From Labia minor (taxonomy: Eukaryota; Arthropoda; Insecta; Dermaptera; Spongiphoridae): a stretch of DNA of 64,000 nt. The stretch covers positions 22,229,875-22,293,874 of the forward strand of contig OY720350.1 in NCBI GenBank assembly GCA_963082975.1. The letters are read 5' to 3'. Positions 36,192-48,575 of the stretch are shown one piece after another. The number at the start of each line of letters is the position of its first letter. Position 1 is the stretch's first letter. The position numbers and the translations under genes were made by a program. The notes under the pieces were generated by a model that was not told the DNA's origin, did not search any database, and saw only the letters and a list, made by a program, of their open reading frames with translations.

Positions 36192-36700
36192 CGAGAGCAG
36201 GTCAATAAGTTCGTGACTTTTTGAATTTCCCGTTTCTTAAATGAAATGGCAACACAGCTCCTGACAGAAGGCAAATATCAGCTGGCTCCTGTCGTAATTT
36301 GAACCAGCAGGGTCTTTTAGTTTTAGTTTGAGATCCATTAATAGCAGACTGCATCATGATTTGAGTAGAAAATCAATGAAAATCCATGAATTGGAATACG
36401 AATTGCCCCCTAATCCTCCCTATTCTCCGGATTTAGCCCCAAGTAACCATTTCTTGTTTCCAAACCTGAAGAAATGGCTCAACGGAAAGAGATTGGACTC
36501 CAACGAGGAAATCATCTCACAAATAAATACCTATTTTGATGTCCTCGACAAATCTTATTTTTTTTGAGGGATAAAAAAATTGGAGAAACGTTGGACGAAG
36601 GGTATAGAACTCAAAGGAAACTACGTTGAAAAAGAAAATAATTTTTTACCCAAAAATCTGAGTTTCATTCAAAAAGTCACGGACTTATGTCCTGCCCTCG
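36192..36700 (+). mobile_element. Internally deleted mariner element, 509 bp
   Basis: TA flanks both ends (36190-36191 and 36701-36702). The inverted repeats start CGAGAGCAGGTCAATAAGTT and, inverted from the right, CGAGGGCAGGACATAAGTCC. The reading IHELEYELPPNPPYSPDLAP followed by SNHFLFPNLKKWLNGKR is the third-aspartate region of a mariner transposase (PYSPDLAPS). After a stop the C-terminus continues as KLEKRWTKGIELKGNYVEK. The DNA-binding N-terminus and the first catalytic aspartate are deleted, so it is non-functional. Confidence 0.85.
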
Positions 36701-36702
36701 TA

Positions 36703-37139
36703 ATTACTAAACTAAATAAAAATAAATTGATGATAAAATATAAACTGCTAGAATAAACATAAAAAAAAAGAAAACTTTAAATGAAGTCTATTAATATATT
36801 TCTTATAAATGAATGATGAAATAACCAAATCATTGATTGACAGATGAGCTCTTAAAAGTGTTAATTAACACAGTCAGTTGCATTTTAAAGAAAACCTGAT
36901 CTGTTGTTCGATATTTTTTTCTTTCTTTTTTTTTTTGTTTGAAATTAGTTAAGTTGTCCATGAAATCTATCTCTAGCTATAAACTTAATATGGAAAATAA
37001 TTTTTTTTCTCTCTATTGTATAATGATAGATCTATTTTCTATAGTATGATCCTTCACTCTTCGTCGAATTTAATTATAAAAATAGTATGTTGTTCGTGAT
37101 ATTTAGTTTTTTTTTTAACTGTCTTCTTAGTGCCGACTC
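36703..37139. other. AT-rich intergenic stretch
   Basis: No feature is seen up to the possible exon at 37140. Confidence 0.5.
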
Positions 37140-37214
37140 AGTGAAAGAGAAAGAGACAGTGAGAAGTGATGAGGCAAGCGGCATGGTAAGGAAAGTAGTG
37201 AGAGTGACCGACAG
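37140..37214 (+). other. Possible 5' exon with initiator and splice donor
   Basis: A GC-rich patch (37130-37300) stands out from the background. It opens with a TCAGT initiator (A at 37140) and runs to a strong donor, CGACAG|GTAAGA, at 37214/37215. An ATG at 37183 in good context would encode MVRKVVRVTD up to the donor, with a six-codon upstream frame overlapping it. No acceptor exon is recognised downstream, so gene identity is unknown. A transposon fragment remains possible. Confidence 0.25.
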
Positions 37215-37729
37215 GTAAGACTCCGGCCAAGGACGACTGACGATTCGGGGTTCAAGTGAATGGACGCTCGAGGGGGTTCAAGGGGGGATAAAACCTGGAA
37301 TTCATCTCTTCTCTTCGACTAATCTATTAGAATTATATTAATCATCGGTATAAATCACGAAATAGTTATATATATTATAAATTATTATAAAAAAAAGTTA
37401 ACTTAGGCATTAGTCTACTTTCCCTCAAACAAGGTGGTCCTTTAACTAGGCAATAAAATTGTAACAGGAATTATTTATGATTCTTTATTTGTTTCCTATT
37501 TATTATATTATTATTATAAATGTTTATTTTTAATTAAGAGAGCATCCCAACTTATTACCTACGTATGGCCTGTTAAATCCGGATCCAATTTATATTTTTT
37601 ATTATCTCTTATTATATTTTTTATTGTTTAATAAAATAAAATATAAAATTTGGAAAAAATACTTAAATTTTATAAAAATGTTAATTCTATTTATTATTAT
37701 AATAATTATGCCATCATCATTGATATATA

Positions 37730-38191
37730 CGAGGGTGGAGTGAAAAGTTTCCGGTAAGACCAAGAAAAACGATGTTTTTAAATTTTTTTTTTTTTGCTAT
37801 ATTTTTCAACATAATCTCCATCAGCACTGATACATTTCTCATAACGGTGTTCTAATTAATTTAATTAATTAATTAAATTTGATTTAATTTAATTTAAGTT
37901 TCATCAATATTTATGAATCGACGCAAAAATTCGTTTGGATTACGCCTACAGCGTCAAATTGTCGGTAGAAATGGTTTTTCGAACCAGTTTTTGGTCTAAT
38001 GTTAGCAAACGCGGCACCCACGTTGCACAGAGCTTTCCATATTCAAATGGTTGTGCAAAATATTTCGCACACGTTCAGCTGACATCGTACAGGTCTCAGC
38101 TATCTTGAATTTTGAAAAATAAAGCAAAAAAAAAAATATTTAAAAACATCGTTTTTCTTGGCCAGGCCGGAAACTTTTCACCCCACCCTCG
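37730..38191 (-). mobile_element. Internally deleted mariner element, 462 bp
   Basis: TA flanks both ends (37728-37729 and 38192-38193). The inverted repeats start CGAGGGTGGAGTGAAAAGTT and, from the right, CGAGGGTGGGGTGAAAAGTT. On the minus strand the frames give ERVRNILHNHLNMESSVQRG and, after shifts, NPNEFLRRFINIDET, the first catalytic aspartate region. They end RYEKCISADGDYVEK, the usual mariner C-terminus. A deletion filled by TTAATTAA-rich sequence removes the middle. Its ends differ from the 36192 element, so these are two lineages. Confidence 0.85.
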
Positions 38192-38193
38192 TA

Positions 38194-39188
38194 CAGGAAT
38201 AAAAAAATAAAATTTTTACAACCAATGAAACATATTAAGAATTCATATTGCATAATATAATAATACATATAATAATAATAATAATCTATACAAGCATATT
38301 TCATGCAGATATTATTTTATATTAATTTATTTTATAATTAAGAGAAGTTATTCAAATAATTATTTTCGGTAGTAAATATTAAAATATATATTATTTTATA
38401 TTTATAACATAAAAATAGGAAAATATATTATTGTAGATTACATATAGAATGAGTCATAAAGGTGGAGGAAAAAAATGGCGGTATATGATCGATTCAAGTT
38501 CCTTGTATATATTTGCACCATCTTGTTCTAAACGCTACTTGGACATGCTTATGCTTAATATATATAAATCGTATATATCGGAAATTGGAATGATGGATGA
38601 ACATTTCCTTATATATTTTACAAAAAACAATACTATATAATACTACATAATTATGAAATCAAATTTTAAATTTATTTATAATATTTATTTTATTGTTCCA
38701 CTTTTACTTTATATTAATATTCTTATTATAAAAACATTATTAATTTTATTTCCATATATGATGGTCTTTTGAAATATGGTCGTCAAGAATAAATTACTAT
38801 TAAATCATTTCAAAACCAGACATTGAAATGGATTTGCGATTTTTTTATTCATTGACATTAAAATTATGTAGATATTATTATATATATAATAAATTTTTTT
38901 GCATACAGGAACTAATTTTTAAATATTTGTTCAATTCATCCCTGAATCTTATGATAGTTCAAGGTCATTTTAATTAATATTAATATTAATGAGTGTGCAT
39001 AAAAAAAATTGGTAGATAAAAGAAAGTATAGATATTGCCATTGAAAATTGCAATTTGTTTTTTTTTTATTTAATCAATTAATAATTTATAAATATTTATA
39101 TGTATTGTATATGACATTAAATAAAATTATTAAAATGAGAAATAATAATAAAATAATATTATATATATATATATATAATAAGCATGGC
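38194..39188. other. AT-rich intergenic stretch
   Basis: No feature is supported. Confidence 0.5.
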
Positions 39189-39322
39189 CAGTGGCGTAGC
39201 GTGATCTATTATGTTGGGGGGGGGGGGGGGTCAACGGGTATCCTCCGGAAAAAATTTTGACAAAATAAATTATCTATTTATTCATAACGTTTAGACTATA
39301 CTTGGACGTAATTTAAAGATAA
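39189..39322 (+). mobile_element. Truncated CAGTGGCG hAT MITE
   Basis: CAGTGGCGTAGCGTGATCTA followed by a G-run and the ATAACGTTTAGACTATACTT block match the left half of the 30731 element. The right end is missing. Confidence 0.7.
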
Positions 39323-41419
39323 TAATAATATTATTATTAGTATAGTATAATAATCAAAATATTTAATTTATTCTAAAAGATAACTTTTTAATTAATTTAA
39401 TATTATTAAATGATTTATTAATTATTTTAGTTGAAATATTATATTCTTTAATTATTATTTTATATAAAAATATAATTTAAAGAAATAATTTTTTTTAAAC
39501 AAAATTAAATATGTAGATATTATTAGTATATATGCAAATAGTAATAATATTCATATTAATAATATTGATAATAATAATAATATATAATTGTAATGTTTTT
39601 GATTTCAATATTTAATATTACTTACTTGTTATTAATTAGTTTAAATAAGAAAAAAACAAATTCAAACGTCTTTTTCTCTAAATGAGACCAATACATGTCA
39701 AATTTTTCCCTCGAAACACACTAATTTTATACTTAAAATTTAATATACAATTTTTGTTAGTATAATTAGATGAGATGGATGGATTAAATTTACTCCCTGA
39801 ATATTAAAAAAAAATATAAAATTGAAAAAAGAAATTTAACATTTTAATTAATAAATATTTTTAAATTTTTTTACTATTTAATTTATTTATTTTTATTATA
39901 TTATTGGTTCTTAAATAAATTTTCACCAATTAGTAAAACGTTTGCAATTGATTCGTCAATTTCTAAATCGATAGGAATTTATTTTTTTTTTTGTGTTTCA
40001 TTAACTTTTTATGGTAAGAAAAAGATGTTATCACTAATTTCTTGCATTATAATAGAATGAGTATATAAATATCTTAACAGTAGATCATATCTTACATATA
40101 CTATATCTTATATCTTACTTTCATTTTTATTAAATTATACACTCCATAAATATGCCATTAGATTTAGTTTTTTTTTGTAATTTAAGTATACACATAATTT
40201 GAATATCATCGGAAATATAATTGTTAATTTATATTTACAAAATAAACTTATTTTCTATACATAAATTATTATACTAAATGAGAGTAGTTAATTAAATAAA
40301 ACTGTAATAAATCAACCAAGCATCAAGAATTAATTGCAACTATTAGATGATATTATAGATGTATAATCAGTATTTATAAAATTGTATCAAATAAAATATA
40401 TTTACAACTAATGACGTTGAGATAGAAAGAGATGAAAACTTAAGTTTGAAAATATTTTTATCAATTTTAAAAAATTTAAAAAAATATAGTTTTTTTCAAT
40501 AATTTTATATTAATTAAATTTATCATAATCATAATTATAAAGAAAAATTTAAAAATACAATTTGTTCACATTTAACAATTACATCATCAATTGAAGTTTT
40601 ACAAAGACTGAAAAATTTCTAAAGATGATGTAATTATCAAAATTAGTAATACTAAACGTATTACAATTTTAATTGAATTACAAATTTAATGCAAAAATAT
40701 TTATTTTAATAAATTTGAAATTAAAACACAATTTTTATTTTTATATTAATTTTAAATGATTTATAAATCTACATCTTGTCATATTATATATATATATCCA
40801 TAAATTATACTCTTGTTATATTAAAAAAAAAAATACTAAGATTTTATGATTTCAATGTTTATATTTGTTATTCTTTAAGCGAATTGATAAAGAATTTGCA
40901 GATATTCAGGGGTTCAAATCTACCAGTGGAAGGATCAATGATGCAAAGAATAAATAAAAAAAGTTAAATACAATATATACATTCAAATATTTTTTTCAGA
41001 TAATAAATGTATTATAATACAATCAATAGTAATTATCCAAGTAAATACAAATTTCCTTTTTTTATTTTATTTTTGATAGTTAAGTAAACATATATTTAAT
41101 AGTATAGTACTTAAGTATACATATATCATTCATATAAAATGGTTTGTTTTTTATATTAAAATAATTATAAAATAGAATATTTAAAAAACAAATGAATTGA
41201 AAAAAATTTGATTTTTACCTTGAAATAAAAATAAACTTGTAAATTGAATTAAAATTTTTTTTCAAAAAATTGAAATCAAACATGTAAATTATTTAGAATC
41301 AATTTAATAAATAAATAAGTTATATTTCTAATAATACTATTATTTTCGGTTTGGATTAAAAATACCTCAACAATTTTAATTAATAATAATTGTATAATAA
41401 TTAAAATAATAATAATTTT
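39323..41419. other. AT-rich stretch, probable NRF intron
   Basis: It lies immediately downstream of the NRF exon on the minus strand, so it should be intron sequence of that gene. No second exon was recognised here. Nothing else is seen. Confidence 0.45.
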
Positions 41420-41425
41420 ACTCAC

Positions 41426-41732
41426 TTCTTAAAGCCCAATCTTCTCGTTTACGATAGGCATCTAAAAATACTCGCATTTTCGTATCGCACGTTTCGGTAA
41501 TCGATTCGACATGTTCAGGCCAAGCACGTGCTAATCTCCCAACATTGTATATGTCCAAAACACGATCCAATGGTTCAAGGAGTTGTTCGTTTTTAGTGAC
41601 ATTTTTGGATACCAATACTGAACTAGCAGTCTCTTGATCGTTATATTCGGATGCCCAATCAATACTTGTTGTCGCACTCACCTGCCCAATCACAAACAGG
41701 TGCATTAACCATAGGTAGAGCCGTCGTGGCAT
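41426..41732 (-). CDS. First coding exon of an NRF-6-like membrane protein
   Basis: This exon encodes 102 residues plus one base, then a consensus donor GTGAGT (41425-41420). Residues 1-20 form a signal peptide: a basic start, the hydrophobic core LYLWLMHLFVIG and VSA before the cleavage point. N44-V-T is a glycosylation sequon. The segment ESITETCDTKMRVFLDAYRK then EDWALR matches the start of the extracellular NRF domain. In nose-resistant-to-fluoxetine proteins a conserved Cys (C82 here) precedes ..WAL+M.DASG. The phase-1 junction A| would supply that Met. Family members carry about 10 further membrane segments of acyltransferase-3 type and act in lipid or xenobiotic transport. The remaining exons were not found in the 41 kb to the left, so introns are large or the gene is broken. 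Confidence 0.7.
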
Positions 41733-41938
41733 TGTATCTACGTCGGGCGTTCAAGTCTCCTGAGATCCTCGTGTTTCAATTGACCGGTGCGTTATGTGGT
41801 TGGATCGTACCTCGAAGCGAGCCCCTTTCTCCTTTCGTTCCCCTCTCACGCGGGGCCCCTCCACAAGACCACTGACCACCCTCGATTATTGTCGACTTAT
41901 TGACACATCTACTTATATAAATCAGCAATGCAAATAGT
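41733..41938 (-). promoter_or_regulatory. NRF gene 5' region: octamer, TATA-like box, GC-rich leader
   Basis: The leader upstream of the ATG is the most GC-rich part of the window (41735-41885). Further upstream, on the minus strand, lie TATATAAG (41919-41912) and a perfect POU octamer ATTTGCAT (41935-41928). A TCAGT initiator candidate sits about 45 bp after the TATA-like box, farther than the usual 30, so the start site is not fixed. Confidence 0.4.
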
Positions 41939-42299
41939 TTGTCTCTCTACAATCCTCAAATAAATTAGCGAACTCCCAAAATGGTAAAGATGGAAATAAA
42001 AAAAAAAACCTTTGATATTTTATAATATTTTCGTCAGTTCTATTCTTTTGTAATGTTAATCGGAACTTTATAAAATAAAATTGTAGATACAATATATCTA
42101 TTATGAATATAAACTGGATGGATTTTTATTATTACTATTATAATATAATTAATCTTAATACTATACTTTCCTGCTTGAATTTTTCAACTTTGTTAAGTTA
42201 TTTCCATCCAATTACTGTTTTCTCCAAATTCCGTCAAATCTTTCTTTATATATATTGTCCATTGGTTTGCCTACTGGTTGCTTTTTAATTGTTGAAAGC
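41939..42299. other. AT-rich intergenic stretch
   Basis: No feature is supported. Confidence 0.5.
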
Positions 42300-42480
42300 T
42301 TGTACAAAAACAAAACTTCCCCCAACCATTCTAACTACGTGTCCTACCTGTCTGAAATTTCTTGATCAAATAGACTTAACTTTATGGAGGTGCATTAGAT
42401 CATACAATTCCTCCAATGCCTAATTTTCTATTTCACATACTCTAAATCTATTTTCGTTCCTCAAAGTCATAGACACACCC
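42300..42480 (-). pseudogene. Decayed LINE C-terminal fragment
   Basis: On the minus strand, broken frames give LRNENRFRVCEIEN, LEELYDLMHLHKVKSI and FRQVGHVVRM, the WxGHVxRM region of RTE-like LINEs. Stops interrupt it. Confidence 0.5.
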
Positions 42481-42723
42481 ATATATGTCACAACGGAAAA
42501 ATAATGGTTTTTTAAATTTAAATTTTAAAAAAATAAGCTTTATTATCGCATAACAGGTGATATGAAATTAAAATTTAAGTTAAGCTCTTCTAGAAAATTA
42601 TTATACTTAATGATTATATTACGTAAGTATTTACAAATTATTCAGACCAAGTATAAAACAATGTTAATTTAAATATATTTTATATAATTGAAAAAATTAT
42701 ATTATTAAATACACCACACACAT

Positions 42724-43349
42724 AATAAGTTGACCTGTGGCCAGGTCCGAACCGACCGACGGTTTGAAGTAAATTAATTTCCAGCTACAGAAACAATTTC
42801 AAATAATTTTAATATATCTATTAATGCAATAAAAAACAGATATGGATATAACATAAATATTTTTAATTTTATTTTATTTATAATATATATGTAAGACCAG
42901 GCTGTGATGTCATGAATGGCTGGATGACGTCATATAATTTTAAATTAAGAAAAAAACTAATTAATATGATTTTCCCGAGGATAAAACCAATACAAAGTGT
43001 ATGATTCGTGGTGATATATAAAAAAATCTCCTCGTGTGAAATTTGGTGTGAAAATAACCCTTCCCTTCCTATCGTCGATCACTAATACTACCACTTCCGG
43101 TTTCCGGATTTGCACCAAAAGTTGATCAATTCATCATACTGATGCATTAAGTAAATATACCATTCATCAAAATCCGTTGAGCCGTTCTAGCTGTACACAT
43201 CTATAAGGACGGACGGACGGACAGACATCATGCTAAAAATACTTTTTTCTGTTAAGAAAATGCATGATTCGTGGAGATATGTAGAAATCTCCACATGTGA
43301 AATTTGGTGTGAAAACAATACCTCCCTTACTATCGTCGGTCGGTAAAAA
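42724..43349 (-). mobile_element. Family A repeat, copy 5
   Basis: Full-length copy with a short microsatellite (about 43207-43227) and both canonical edges. It lies about 1 kb upstream of the NRF start codon. Confidence 0.7.
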
Positions 43350-46009
43350 TACTGAAATGCTGGTCTCATTAGCTAAATCCTTGTTCTTCGTTACTTTTTT
43401 AGTGTAATTTTAAATAAAATAAAAAAATAATTTCAAATTTCAAAATTTGAAATAACGTTTTATTTGCATTAATTTTAGGTCAATTATTAAATTATAAATT
43501 ATTTGAAAAACAATTCTACCCTTCATAAATATTATAATAAAAATTGATTCTATAAATTCATGGAACTTTTAAAATATTAGAATTGATTTTTTCAAAACAT
43601 TGCTTCACTTTTAATAGAAAATTAAGCATTTTAAATTTTCATTTATTATTATTATTATTACATTAATTGATATTAAACAAGAAATCAATCAATTTTCATA
43701 TTTTTTATAATATAATATAAGTAATTATATTTCTTTAAACGTTATAATTAAATAATTGATTTTATATTTAATTATATATTCAAGTAAAAACATGTACAGT
43801 ATTTTATTATTATATTTTTTTCATTAATCCAAAATATTTTATTCTATACGTGATAGATCATTTTAGAACTATTAATTTTTGTATTCTTTATGAATTAAAT
43901 TTTGATTTAAATTTATTGTCCCTTTTTTTCAAGGTCCTGGCATACATTTAATAAACTATAAAAACAATTACAAATTAAATAATTTTTTTCCAATTTCTCA
44001 ATAATTTGTTATTTCATCATTTATTTGACTATATTTTTTAATAAGTTTACTAATTATCAATATAGATATTTTTTGTAGTCGAATTTAATGATTGACAGTT
44101 GAAAAAAAAAAAATTGAAAAATTTAAATATTTTATTATACCATTTAAATAATTTTCTTTTCTTGTTTATTTATAAAATTAATAAATGACCTAAAATGAAA
44201 TAATTATTATTAATCAATTCTTAATCATATAAAATAAAATATTTACTAGAGATTTTTATTTTTAAAAATTTATTTATTAAATATTATAGATATTACATTG
44301 ATTATGATGTCTAATTTTAAAACATTTCTATGATTGATTTTTTCAACAATATAAATTCTATTTTTGAAAACATCAGAAAACAATTATAAAATTCATACAT
44401 TACAATTAAATATTCAATTTAAAATAAATCAAAATAAAATATTTATATAAAAAATTACTATTACTTACCCTGTGAAGAATCGATTGTCTTCTGAGTGTAG
44501 TAAACGTGTGATCTGTACAACGGATCTTTTCAACTATTATCTTGATTTTCTTAATTAAAGACCTCTACCTTTTATTTTAAGTAATTTCTTAATTTCCCAC
44601 AATATTTGTCATGAATAAAGAATTTTTTGTTAGATGATTATAATATGTTTTAAGAATACAAAAATAAATTGTAAAAATACCCCAATTTTATAATTTTTTT
44701 TTTAATTTTAAGTCAGATCAATTGTCACTCATGTCTTCTTCTCCACCTATGGTAATAGAAGATGGTATAGGTATATAAAATAATATATAATCAAAAATAT
44801 TTAGTTTCCAATAAATATAAATAAAAAAAAATTGATTTGTTATACATATCTTTTAAATAATTTAAGAGAAATGAATTCTTTGACATGCTAATTAAATAAT
44901 TATCCTAATTACAAATAACCTTGATTTATTAACCTAACGAGTAAATTATTTCTTTAAAAAAATACATCAAAAATGTTTATTTAATCTTCTGATTCAAATC
45001 ACCATTTTTCAGAAACATATTTTAAGATTCGAAATGAATTTTGTTCAAATCTATAGAATTAAAATTTAAATATCTCAATTACTAATCCTATACATTTTAT
45101 TTAAAAATTTTTTTTTTTAAGTTTTTTTTATTTAGATTTTTGACCTTAAAAAACATCAACACAAATATATTTAATTGTTTTGCTTTTTAATTGACTCTAA
45201 TTATTTAACCAATTTTTATAAATAATATATTTTCGTTTAAGTAAGTTAAAGAATCAACTTCCTTCCTTTTTTTTTTAATCATTTCATTATATGCAAATGC
45301 CACGGATATTATATTATATTAAAAGATGATTAGTTTGCACTAACTCGGAAGTATTTGATTTATTTTTTTTTTTTCAAGGACACTTAAAAAATTATTTCAA
45401 TAAACTAACCTTCATGCAATGTTTCTTTTTTTTTTACTTACTGCTTATATATAGTATAAGTATAAGAGTAATTTAAATCTCTATATTATTAAGAAAAAAA
45501 AATAATTAGATTCAATTTTATGTAGGTAAATATTAGCATAAATATTGATAAATATCTATATTTTGAACATTAAAAAATTAAATTATCTTTATTATTATTA
45601 TATATATACTAGTTAATCAATTACATAAATCAATATTGATTAATTAAAAAATATTATTAAAATTTAAGATATTTATATAATAAAATATATTATTTTAAGA
45701 CAGACTACAAAAGATTTGAATATTTACTGACATTCAAAAAAAATAACATATAGCTACATTAACGACGAATAAACAAAATGGAGACAAAACAAATGGGGGA
45801 ATGAAAAGTATCTTTGCAAAGGCTAAATTAAACTCAACATAAACATGGAAAGTACCTTCAAATACTAGAAAGGATATTCATTTATCTTGGTTTTATATTT
45901 AAATTTAATCAATATATCCTTAAATCTTTAGAGAATCAAATTTTGTATAATTGTATAATATAATCTTGGAAGACTAAATCTCACAGGAGAGGAGGACAGT
46001 AATCTTACT
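43350..46009. other. AT-rich stretch with a decayed SINE
   Basis: 44488-44600 keeps GTGATCTGTACAACGGATC and TTATCTTGATTTTCTTAAT from the 12368 SINE family. No gene is supported elsewhere. Confidence 0.45.
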
Positions 46010-46137
46010 AAATTACATATATTTGGGGTTTTATTCCATACAGCCTTATGGTAACCACATCCCAAGTGCCATTTTTTTCTGTGATCTCCTTCATAGTTGT
46101 TGCTATGCCTTCCATCCAATTTTTTTGGAGTTGACCC
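46010..46137 (-). pseudogene. LINE C-terminal fragment
   Basis: The minus strand reads NWMEGIATTMKEITEKNGTW followed by DVVTIRLYGIKPQ, resembling the W.EGI...M.ER....W..R..WRLGI tail of Kiri/RTE-like LINEs. Confidence 0.5.
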
Positions 46138-46239
46138 CTATTCCTCTTCTTTTCGGAATTTATTCTCTTTGTGGGATTTTATCAGGAGACTTCTAAGATG
46201 GGGCCGTATTTATTCAATTATTTATTTATTCTACTATCT

Positions 46240-46618
46240 GTGAAGGGATTATTAGAGATTATTTATTATTTATTTTTCTTCTTTCTAAAATTTGTCCCTT
46301 GCGTGGTCTGCTGCTTTGGACGGCCTCCAAGGGTACTGTCCATCTGTGATGCAAACTCGAAGATAACCTTCAGCTTATCCGATCTGAGAGAATGGGTGTG
46401 TGTGTGGGGGGGGGGGGGTGAATAATTTTTAGTATTAAATTGTTGAAATTTTTTGATTAGATTAGGGTTCGGGACGCGACTTTCTCAATTGAAGGCGAGG
46501 AAAAATCGTGGCTTGCGTGAGCAGGGTTGCTTCCCTGAAGTGGATCTATCTCTATCCGGATCATAGAGAGTATCCACCCGCTACTCCTCTATCCTATTAT
46601 TATTATTATTATTATTTG
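46240..46618 (+). repeat. Probable LINE or SINE 3' end with (ATT)n tail
   Basis: A more complex, GC-richer block (46300-46420 and 46465-46590) includes a (TG)n/(G)n tract at 46396-46418. It ends in (ATT)n at 46594-46616. An (ATT)n tail is also seen on the RTE LINE at 9420. The identity of the body is unknown. Confidence 0.45.
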
Positions 46619-47270
46619 TTTTAATGATTTTATTTATTATATTAAATAAAAGTGATATTATTTTTAATTGACTTTTTTATCATATCTTTGTTTAGATTAG
46701 TTTGTAATTATTCTTTTAATTCTTGATTTCTTTTTACTTTTTTAATAAAGATTAATATATATATATATATTGATTAAGAAGCGTCATTAGATTTAAAAAT
46801 ACAATATTTGATTGTTAGGTAGGGTTTATTTTGATTTAATTTCTTAAAAATATTTATTTACATATTATATATATATTGTATTATGACACACCATTGGTAG
46901 AAATTGTTCCCTAATTACAGTGAGAAAGAAGAACGAATAGACATTTATCTTTAAATGTTCAACTCTGCCTAAGAAGATCCATTCAATACAATAATAATAG
47001 ATAAAACTCGCTCAAGGGAGTGTGTGTGCAAATTAATTTTTAATCTTCAAGGTTACTGAAAAACATACCTGGAAAATATATTTTTTTTAATACCTACCTA
47101 TTAAATTCGAAATGTTTATAAATGTATATAAATAATCAAGTACACGAGTGGAATTTCTTTATAAATATCCAAATCAGATGTGATTTCATAAACACTTCTC
47201 ATATGTTTTTTAATTGAAAACTTTATAGGTAGTATGTAGTTTGTTATGTGTTTAATTTTTTCAAAATTTA

Positions 47271-47324
<54 letters not shown>

Positions 47325-48106
47325 AATATTCACAAACTGGTAAAAGAAATATTTTTACTTCTTCAGTGGGACAATAATTTCTTTTTAAATATTACTATTT
47401 AAAAAAATATAAAATAAGCATCAAGCTCAACTGGGAGTATTTGATAGGTTAAATAAAAAGAACTTAAAAGCTTAAATTTTTATATGGAACTAATATAAAG
47501 AACAATATAATTTTAATTGATTACATAAAGACTTTAAAACATATAGAAAGTCTTTCTGAACTATTTCTGAATAATAAACTCATCTAACAAATATTTTTAA
47601 TAATGATAATCGGAGGGTGAAATATCATCTAATTCAAATTAACTTCAAAATAATATAGATACCATGTATTAATTCAATTAATATTCTCGTGTTAGTATAA
47701 TAATATTATTCTATGTAGTATAAAAAAAATAGAGATTTTACAAAATGATATACCATACTATTTCTAATTTAATACTATTGTTTAATTGAGTTCATATTAT
47801 TATCTTAAATTACTTTTCCAAATTTATGCAAGTTTTGTAAAATAGAGATATCTTTGTTTTGCAACTATTGCAAATATTTGTCATTTATTTTTATTATAGT
47901 CAATTTTAAATTAGTAATGCCCTCTTAAAAATGTAAAATTGAACTACAGTGAAAATAAAATGTTTGGTGGCTTAAGTATCTTCAGTCTCTTCTAAACGAA
48001 ATTCAAGTATATTTAGAATACTTATATTGGTAAATTATATATAGAATGAGTGTTTGTAAGAAAGATAATCAAAACTCGGAAAAAATTATAGCTTTTTCCT
48101 ATTCAA
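46619..48106. other. AT-rich stretch with long (TA)n
   Basis: A (TA)n microsatellite lies at about 47275-47321. No gene is supported. Confidence 0.6.
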
Positions 48107-48420
48107 TAAGCAGGAGTGTCTCCACTCGACTATCTCGCAATTTGAATTGGATTAAATAACATATATTATATTTAAATTAAATTTAATTAATTATAAAATA
48201 TAAATTAAAATTAATCAATAATATTTATTAAACCAGCGCGTGTTTGGCTCTTTGTTGATCGCACCAAGTCACGTGCTGACGCGTGATTGCCAGTCAACGT
48301 GTTAAAAAATTAATTCCGATACTTTTAATGAAGCTGAAATTCTACGAATTGTGAATAATGCCCATATACTAAATTTCATGATTCTAACTCAAACCGTTTT
48401 TGCGTAATCTTGTCTGCAAA

Positions 48421-48452
<32 letters not shown>

Positions 48453-48575
48453 GAGACATTTTTCTCAACCTTAGTGAAAATGATTCAGGAACCTTCAAAA
48501 CATATAAAAACATCAAAATCTCGACATTAAAAATTTTCGTGATCGTAATACTATCTCGCCAGAGATAGTAAAAAA
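48107..48575 (-). mobile_element. Family B repeat, copy 2
   Basis: Complete copy. On the minus strand it starts TTTTTTACTATCTCTGGCGAG and ends GCGAGATAGTCGAGTGGAGA then CACTCCTGCTTA. The (CA)n tract is at 48420-48452. The inverted repeats ACTATCTCGC/GCGAGATAGT and the GAGTG-gaga-CACTC hairpin are intact. Confidence 0.8.

Noticed and set aside
41651-41875. Plus-strand protein over the NRF leader
   Set aside because: It is the antisense of a well-supported exon and its GC-rich leader; it has no domain.
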